The notes beneath the pieces are model-generated. The model had not been told where the DNA came from. It did no database searches and saw only the letters and a program-made list of their open reading frames with translations. From the NCBI RefSeq assembly GCF_003086895.1, contig NZ_CP026004.1, forward strand, positions 2,144,731-2,208,730: a DNA stretch of 64,000 bases, written 5' to 3'. The translations under genes and the position numbers were made by a program. This DNA is from Stenotrophomonas sp. ESTM1D_MKCIP4_1 (GTDB lineage Bacteria; Pseudomonadota; Gammaproteobacteria; Xanthomonadales; Xanthomonadaceae). This document shows, in pieces, positions 58,726 to 64,000 of the stretch. Numbering within the stretch: the first letter of the stretch is position 1; each line of letters starts with the position of its first letter.

Positions 58726-60870
58726 TCAGCCCGCGGCTTCTGCCCCGCACCTGAAGACGGTGAAACTGCGCGGCGGGGCAAGGAACTGAGCGCCGCTCTG
58801 CAGGGCAGCGTCAGTCGCAAGACCTGCATCCGTGGAGAGCAGCATCGACCAGCTGAGCGCGGCGCCTTCATCATCAGGCAGCGCGAAGTCAACGCCTTCG
58901 TGATAGGCATTGATGATGACCAGCACGCTGGCGTCGTTGGCATGCTCACGCACGCCCGACACCTGTGCCCTGCCCTCCAGCAACAGCCCGACCGAGCGCG
59001 CGCCGGCTTCGTTCCAGTCGTCCTCGGTCATCTCCCGGCCTGCAGGGTTCAGCCAGGTGAGATCGCGCACGTCGGCCTGTTCGTTGTACTGGCCGTTGAG
59101 GAAGCGGCCACGGGTGAGAATCGGATGGCGCTGGCGCAGCGACAGCAGATCACGCACGAACTGGGCCAGCCTGCCCTCGGTGCTGTCGCGTGACCAGTCG
59201 ATCCAGGCCGTCTCGTTGTCCTGGCAGTACGTGTTGTTGTTGCCACCCTGCGTCTGCGCCCGCTCATCGCCGGCCAGCATCATCGGCGTCCCCTGTGAAA
59301 GCAGCAGCGTGGCCAGCAGATTGCGCATCTGCTGCTCGCGCAGCGCGGTGATGCCTGCATCGTCTGTCGGGCCCTCTACGCCATAGTTGCAGGACGAATC
59401 GTTGTTGGATCCATCCTGGTTGTCTTCACCGTTGGCGTCGTTGTGCTTTTCGTTGTAGCTGACAAGATCGTTCAGCGTGAACCCGTCGTGTGCCGTGATG
59501 AAGTTGACCGATGCCCACGGGCGGCGGCCGCGGCGATCGAACAGGTCTGCCGAGCCGGTCAGGCGCGTGGCGAACTCCGCCAGCTTGCCTTCGTCGCCTT
59601 TCCAGAAGCTGCGGGCGGTGTCTCGGAATTTGTCGTTCCATTCTGCCCAGCCCGGCGGGAAGTGCCCCACCTGATAGCCACCCGGTCCACAGTCCCAGGG
59701 TTCGGCAATCAGCTTCACCTGGCTCAGCAGGGGATCCTGGCCGACGGCATCGAGGAAGCCTCCGCGCTGGTCGAAGCCGGTCGGCTCGCGCCCCAGGATG
59801 GTGGCAAGGTCGAAGCGGAAGCCATCGACGTGCATGTCATGCGCCCAGTAGCGCAGGGAATCGCAGACGAAGCGGATGGCCTGCAGATTGCTGAGGTTGA
59901 AGGTGTTTCCGGTGCCGGTATCGTTGATGTAATACCGCTTGTCATCGGCCAGCCGGTAGTAGCTGGCATTGTCGATGCCCTTGAATGACAGCGTAGGGCC
60001 GAGCTCGTTGCCTTCGGCGGTGTGGTTGTAGACCACGTCCAGGAAGACCTCCAGCCCCTGCCGGTGCATGGCCTTGACCATGTCGCGGAACTCGTCGCGG
60101 TGGCCGCTGGCCAGATAGCGGCGCTTGGGCGCGAAGAAGGCCAAGGTGTTGTAGCCCCAGTAGTTGCGCAGGCCCTTTTCGAGCAGATGGTTGTCGTCCA
60201 GATACGCATGGACCGGCAACAGCTCCACGGCGGTCACGCCCAAGCCGTGGATGTAATCCAGCACGCCAGGCTGGGCGAGGCCGGCGCAGGTGCCGCGGAT
60301 TTCCTCGCTGACGTCAGGATGGCGCTGGGTGTAGCCGCGCACGTGGGTTTCGTAGACGACCGTGCGGTTCCAGGGGGTGAGCAGACGTTCGTCCCCTTCC
60401 CAGTCATAGGCGTCTTCCACCACGACGGCTTTGGGCATGAACGGTGCGCTGTCACGTTCATCAAAGCTCAGGTCGCCGTCGGGATGGCCGATGGTGTAGC
60501 CATAAAGCTCATCGGCCCAGGTCAGGTCGCCATCGATTTCGCGCGCGTATGGGTCGAGCAGCAGCTTGTGGTGATTGAAGCGATGGCCTTCGGTTGGGGC
60601 ATAGGGTCCATGCACCCGATAGCCGTAGCGCTGCCCGGGCTTTACGTCGGGCAGGTAGCCGTGCCAGATCTCGTTGGTGTACTCGGGCAGTTCAATGCGC
60701 TGCTCGTTGCCGTCATCATCGAACAGGCACAGCTCGACTTTGGTGGCGTGCGCGCTGAACAGGGCGAAGTTGGTGCCTTGGCCATCAAAAGAAGCGCCTT
60801 GGGGGAAGGGGCGGCCCTCGCGGACACGGGAAGCGGAGGTGTAGCGGGAGGATCTGACCTGGTCGCGCAT
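58726..60870 (-). CDS. glgX: Glycogen debranching enzyme GlgX (GH13)
   Basis: 714 residues from ATG 60870, the standard GlgX/TreX size. An N-terminal CBM48 domain (GASFDGQGTNFALFSAHATKVELCLFD in part, e.g. GTNFALFSAHATKVELCLF) precedes the GH13 barrel: FLDVVYNHTAEG, nucleophile Asp in VDGFRFDLA, acid Glu in LIAEPWD and the TAHDGFT aspartate. It removes alpha-1,6 branches from glycogen limit dextrins. glgA, glgB and treYZ, often adjacent in this group, are not in the window. Confidence 0.96.
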   Translation of the reverse strand: MRDQVRSSRYTSASRVREGRPFPQGASFDGQGTNFALFSAHATKVELCLFDDDGNEQRIELPEYTNEIWHGYLPDVKPGQRYGYRVHGPYAPTEGHRFNHHKLLLDPYAREIDGDLTWADELYGYTIGHPDGDLSFDERDSAPFMPKAVVVEDAYDWEGDERLLTPWNRTVVYETHVRGYTQRHPDVSEEIRGTCAGLAQPGVLDYIHGLGVTAVELLPVHAYLDDNHLLEKGLRNYWGYNTLAFFAPKRRYLASGHRDEFRDMVKAMHRQGLEVFLDVVYNHTAEGNELGPTLSFKGIDNASYYRLADDKRYYINDTGTGNTFNLSNLQAIRFVCDSLRYWAHDMHVDGFRFDLATILGREPTGFDQRGGFLDAVGQDPLLSQVKLIAEPWDCGPGGYQVGHFPPGWAEWNDKFRDTARSFWKGDEGKLAEFATRLTGSADLFDRRGRRPWASVNFITAHDGFTLNDLVSYNEKHNDANGEDNQDGSNNDSSCNYGVEGPTDDAGITALREQQMRNLLATLLLSQGTPMMLAGDERAQTQGGNNNTYCQDNETAWIDWSRDSTEGRLAQFVRDLLSLRQRHPILTRGRFLNGQYNEQADVRDLTWLNPAGREMTEDDWNEAGARSVGLLLEGRAQVSGVREHANDASVLVIINAYHEGVDFALPDDEGAALSWSMLLSTDAGLATDAALQSGAQFLAPPRSFTVFRCGAEAAG

Positions 60871-61498
60871 GGGGGAGGCTCGGTTTAGCGGTTGCGGGGG
60901 TGCAGCCGTTGACCGGGGAGCATCACGGTCTGCTTGTCGAGGCCGTGTGGCGGTGGCATCACGCGGATTTGCAGGCGGGCAGCGGCGGCATGCCTGGGTT
61001 TCCGGTGTTCATGGGCGACGTATCCTCGTTGCCATGGAGTGACTGTGCGGTGGGTCCTGCGACGGAAGGCTGTCGAAAACCCCTTGCCCGATGGCCTGTC
61101 GGTTATTGCAATGGGTGCAGCTGAGTACAGCTCCGCCGCAAACCAACGTGAGGCCAAGCGGCTCGCTTGCCACGAAATCGCTGGCACATGCGTGACAGTG
61201 CGCGTGAACCCTCTCTATCTGTCGAACGCCCGCAGGATCGGAGTTCCGACGTTCAACCTGGTGAAGTCGAAAACGGCCTGTCTCGCCGGCCACCCCGCAG
61301 CTGTGATGTCCATCGTGTTCGCACATGCAGAATCCAAGTGTTGGGGTCTGCGGGAGCATCCTCCCTCGAGGGAGAACAGGACGTGCTGCGTCGTTGATCC
61401 TGGTGTGAAAGCGGGCAGGCGGCGCACAGGACGGAATGGGTAAAGCGTCTTTCCACGCAACGGGGTATTCTGATCTGAATTCATTACTGGGTCGCCGC
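60871..61498. other. Gene-poor stretch between glgX and the BLUF gene
   Basis: About 630 bp of lower GC. Frames on both strands are open for 150 or more codons but neither has a ribosome-binding site or strong codon bias (G+C at third positions about two thirds in both, by hand count). On the minus strand around 61190-61100 a CHAC and a CTHC pair lie 21 residues apart, like a zinc ribbon; this may be a gene remnant. Promoters of glgX and the BLUF gene must also lie here. Confidence 0.5.
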
Positions 61499-61906
61499 AT
61501 GCTGCGTGCTGTTGTCTATCGAAGTGTTGCCGTTCCAGGAATGGATTCGGCGCGCCTTGAACGTATCGTGCAGGGGGCGCAGCGCTTCAATCGCATGGCG
61601 GGTGTCACCGGCGCGATGCTGTTCGATGGTTCGCGCTTCCTGCAGTACGTCGAGGGGCCGGACGATGGTATCGAGGGCGCCATCGGGCGGATCAGGGCCA
61701 GCAAAGACCACGACCGGCTCCACACGATGGGGGATGCCCGGATCGACGCGCGCCGGTTTCCGGCGTGGGACATGAGTTGCCTCATGCAGCCGAACACGGT
61801 GCTGGACCGCCTGTTCGTCGCTCACTGGGGAAGCCTGGATCATGCCCTTGATGAGGCCGGCGACCCCGTGGGGGGGGTGCTGCTGCTTCGGCGGTTGATG
61901 GGCTGA
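61499..61906 (+). CDS. BLUF-domain blue-light photoreceptor
   Basis: 135 residues from ATG 61499. The key flavin-pocket residues are all spaced as in AppA: Tyr7 (VVYRS), Asn31 (RFNRM), Gln49 (FLQYVEG), Trp90 and Met92 (PAWDMS). AppA has Tyr21, Asn45, Gln63, Trp104 and Met106, the same intervals. It is a single-domain FAD photosensor and must act through a partner; EAL proteins at 61962 (convergent neighbour) and 44352 are candidates. Confidence 0.95.
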   Translation: MLRAVVYRSVAVPGMDSARLERIVQGAQRFNRMAGVTGAMLFDGSRFLQYVEGPDDGIEGAIGRIRASKDHDRLHTMGDARIDARRFPAWDMSCLMQPNTVLDRLFVAHWGSLDHALDEAGDPVGGVLLLRRLMG

Positions 61907-61942
61907 CAGCTGCTATCGGCGCCGGCCGCAGAAGAGCGACGG

Positions 61943-61966
61943 CAGTCGAGCAAGCTCGACGCTACC
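61943..61966. repeat. SMAG-type REP palindrome
   Basis: CAGTCGAGCAAGCTCGACGC then TACCC, between the convergent BLUF and EAL genes. Confidence 0.85.
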
Positions 61967-63335
61967 CGGATGCGGCCAGCAGGCAGTGCGTCTGCAGCCA
62001 GGTAGCCAGTTCTGCCTTCGGCATCGGCCGTGCGAACAGGTACCCCTGGAAGTGATCGCACCCCAGGCCAACCAGCAGATCGCGCTGCGCGCTGGTTTCA
62101 ACGCCTTCGGCCAGCGCGCTCATGCCCATTACCTGGGAAATTTCCACGATCTTGCCCAGCAGGTGCTGCGCGCGCTCCTGGGTGGTGGCTTCGACGACGA
62201 AATTCCGGTCGATCTTCAGCTTGCTCACCGGCAGCGCGCGCAGCGTGGATAGGCCGGAGAAGCCAGTGCCGAAATCGTCCAGTGCCCAGGTGACGCCAAA
62301 CTGCTCCAGCGCTTCCATCTTTTCGATGGTCTCGGCGGTTTCCGCCGACAGGGCCGACTCGGTCAGCTCCAACTCGATCAAGGCAGGATTGACACCTGCA
62401 TCGCGGATGACAGCGCTGGCTGCGGCCACGAAACCGGGGTCCAGCAACTGGATGGGGCTGATGTTGACGGCCACCCGCAGATTTCGCGTGGCTGGTTGGC
62501 CCGCCCACTGAATCAGCAGATCGCAGGCTTGCCGTAGCACCTCCAGGCCGATATCACGGATGGCCCCGCTCTCCTCCGCCTGCGCGATGAAGGCGCCCGG
62601 CGGCAGCAGTTCTCCGGAGGGGCGCCGCCAGCGCGCCAGGGCTTCCACCCCGGTCACCACACCGTTGCCGCGTACCTGCGGCTGGTAGTGCACTTCGATG
62701 TCGCCGTTGCGCACGGCCCGGCCCAGCTCACGTTCCAGCCGCAGGCGGTTGCCGATGTCGGCGCGGTAGATGGCAAAGATCGCCGCCAGCAGGATCATCG
62801 ACAGCACGGTATTGGAATGCGCGCCCCACACCCGCACTTCCAGCGGCGGCGAGGTGCCGGGCGCCAGGAAGTCCAGCGCGCCTGTGGCAAACCCTGCAAA
62901 AGTGGCGAGGCAGGCCAGCGGAAACACCAGCGAGCCGTAGCGTTCGCGGGCATCAAAGGTAAAGGCAGCGCCTGCGGCAAGCGGCAGCAGGAACAGATGG
63001 CCCGACCGTGGCACCCAGGCAATGGGCGCATCGATGATGGCCACGCCCACCACGGACAGGAACACGCCGTGGGCGACGATCAGCAGGGAGGTGGCATCGG
63101 CGCGGCGGCTGCGGATGACCGCCAGCACGCCTACGGCCATCACGCCGATGAAAGGCGCGGCCAGTTCGGCGCGACCGAAGTACAGATAGCACAGCGTCCA
63201 GGCAACGCCCAGCAACACGCATGAAACGCCTGCCAGTGACAGGATGGTGCCGATTTTTGCGCGGCGCGGTGCCTCCTGGAACTTGGGTAGGCCCTGCCAT
63301 TTCCGTGTTGCTCTGTGGGGCATCGGCCGAAGCAT
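61962..63335 (-). CDS. Membrane EAL-domain c-di-GMP phosphodiesterase
   Basis: 457 residues from ATG 63335 (ATG 63323 also possible; no clear ribosome-binding site for either). About six membrane segments in the first 215 residues (TILSLAGVSCVLLGVAWTL, PFIGVMAVGVLAVI, LLIVAHGVFLSVVGVAII, and others) form a sensor-like region of unknown ligand. The EAL domain has VEALARW, VNISPIQL, ELTESAL, LDDFGTGFSGL, KLKIDRNFV, AEGVET and FQGYLFARP, all the catalytic positions. Convergent with the BLUF photoreceptor. Confidence 0.92.
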   Translation of the reverse strand: MLRPMPHRATRKWQGLPKFQEAPRRAKIGTILSLAGVSCVLLGVAWTLCYLYFGRAELAAPFIGVMAVGVLAVIRSRRADATSLLIVAHGVFLSVVGVAIIDAPIAWVPRSGHLFLLPLAAGAAFTFDARERYGSLVFPLACLATFAGFATGALDFLAPGTSPPLEVRVWGAHSNTVLSMILLAAIFAIYRADIGNRLRLERELGRAVRNGDIEVHYQPQVRGNGVVTGVEALARWRRPSGELLPPGAFIAQAEESGAIRDIGLEVLRQACDLLIQWAGQPATRNLRVAVNISPIQLLDPGFVAAASAVIRDAGVNPALIELELTESALSAETAETIEKMEALEQFGVTWALDDFGTGFSGLSTLRALPVSKLKIDRNFVVEATTQERAQHLLGKIVEISQVMGMSALAEGVETSAQRDLLVGLGCDHFQGYLFARPMPKAELATWLQTHCLLAASG

Positions 63336-63635
63336 CCTGTGGGCGTGCCAGGCATACGTGCCTGCGTTGCCGAGGAAGGGTAGCAAAGGCTGCGCCGGAG
63401 CCAAATAGTGTCGATTTTCTGGCGCGTTGAGGGCATACGCTCTGCCCCACCGTCACGCCACATCAACCTCGTTGAACCATTCAAGAGACGGCTGCGATGC
63501 GGCGCATCCAACCGCCCTGCATGGCACGTAGAGAGAGGGACAACGCGCTGGGTGACGACCTGTTGGCGCGTTTTCCGCAGGCTTTCCTGCATTCATGAAG
63601 AGGCCGAGGTGGCCTCGCCCAACGAGGATACGAAC
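63336..63635. other. Divergent promoter region, EAL gene / fasciclin gene
   Basis: 300 bp without a gene. GAGGATACGAAC supplies a ribosome-binding site for the ATG at 63636. GAACCATTC at about 63473 could be part of an ECF-sigma -35 element, but no matching -10 is convincing. Confidence 0.4.
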
Positions 63636-64000
63636 ATGCGTAGCCAGATCCAGCGTCTTGCCCTTGCTGCAGGCATTGCGGTTGCCTGTACTGCCCCTGC
63701 CGCGTTTGCCGCCGATAACCCGATGGTGGGCGGCGCGCCGATGTACGCCAACAAAACCATCGTGCAGAACGCTTCCACCGCATCGAACCTGAGCACCCTG
63801 GTGACCGCCGTGAAGGCGGCCGGCCTGGTGGAAACGCTCAGCGGCAAGGGGCCGTTCACGGTGTTCGCGCCGACCAACCAGGCGTTCGAGAAGCTGCCGG
63901 CCGGTACCGTGGAGACCCTGCTGAAGCCTGAGAACAAGGCCAAGCTGACCGGGTTGCTGACCTACCACGTGGTGCCGGGTACCTACACATCCACCCAGCT
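63636..64000 (+). CDS. Exported fasciclin-domain protein, 3' end outside window
   Basis: 121 residues visible from ATG 63636, with GAGG 9 bp upstream. A signal peptide ([18 protein letters not shown]) is followed by a fasciclin (FAS1) domain: [44 protein letters not shown] and [13 protein letters not shown]. Such proteins are secreted or periplasmic and often linked to adhesion or biofilm; many are single-domain and about 185 residues, so roughly 60 residues are missing. Confidence 0.93.
   Translation, partial: MRSQIQRLALAAGIAVACTAPAAFAADNPMVGGAPMYANKTIVQNASTASNLSTLVTAVKAAGLVETLSGKGPFTVFAPTNQAFEKLPAGTVETLLKPENKAKLTGLLTYHVVPGTYTSTQ

Overview
The window looks like chromosome from Stenotrophomonas (S. 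maltophilia group) or a very close Xanthomonadaceae relative. Evidence: high GC with strongly GC-biased third codon positions, gammaproteobacterial gene neighbourhoods (nudJ-mnmA-hflD; clpS-clpA with infA-aat; ftsK-lolA-rarA), and many short palindromes ending in GTAG/CTAC, the SMAG-type REP family typical of S. maltophilia. A second palindrome family, bounded by GGGGTC/GACCCC, is also present. No rRNA, tRNA, CRISPR array or complete insertion sequence was seen.

Layout. 1-4.2 kb: two divergent PAS-rich signalling genes, the second ending in GGDEF-EAL. 4.4-8.9 kb (minus): a small gene, a methyl-accepting chemotaxis protein, hflD, mnmA, nudJ and a YbjN-type secreted protein. 9-14.8 kb: an N-degron block (clpS, clpA, aat) with infA. 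14.9-16.5 kb: a cell-wall amidase broken by an in-frame stop. 16.6-24.9 kb: trxB, ftsK, a transglutaminase-like protein, lolA, rarA and a DUF805 protein. 25-30.6 kb: an iron/heme uptake operon behind a Fur-box-like site. 32-35.4 kb: a second EF-G with a possible attenuator leader, an AT-hook-like small protein and a SapC protein. 35.4-38.4 kb: a BvgS/BvgA-type phosphorelay.

At 38963-38990 lies a near-perfect XerCD dif site (27 of 28 positions match the gammaproteobacterial consensus). GGGNAGGG octamers (KOPS) switch strand at this point, so the window spans the replication terminus; ftsK itself lies about 19 kb away. On the far side of dif, 39-42.1 kb is a lower-GC stretch of small accessory genes, followed by an odd two-gene unit whose second gene carries a 33-bp REP-derived tandem array in frame.

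43.4-64 kb: membrane proteins (DUF2254, MFS, ArsB-like), an EAL phosphodiesterase, a GMC oxidoreductase with an unusual hydrolase/small-subunit fusion partner, two SDRs, a GH15 enzyme, glgX, a LOV histidine kinase, a BLUF photoreceptor, a membrane EAL protein and a truncated fasciclin protein. This half combines carbohydrate/redox stress functions with blue-light and c-di-GMP signalling.
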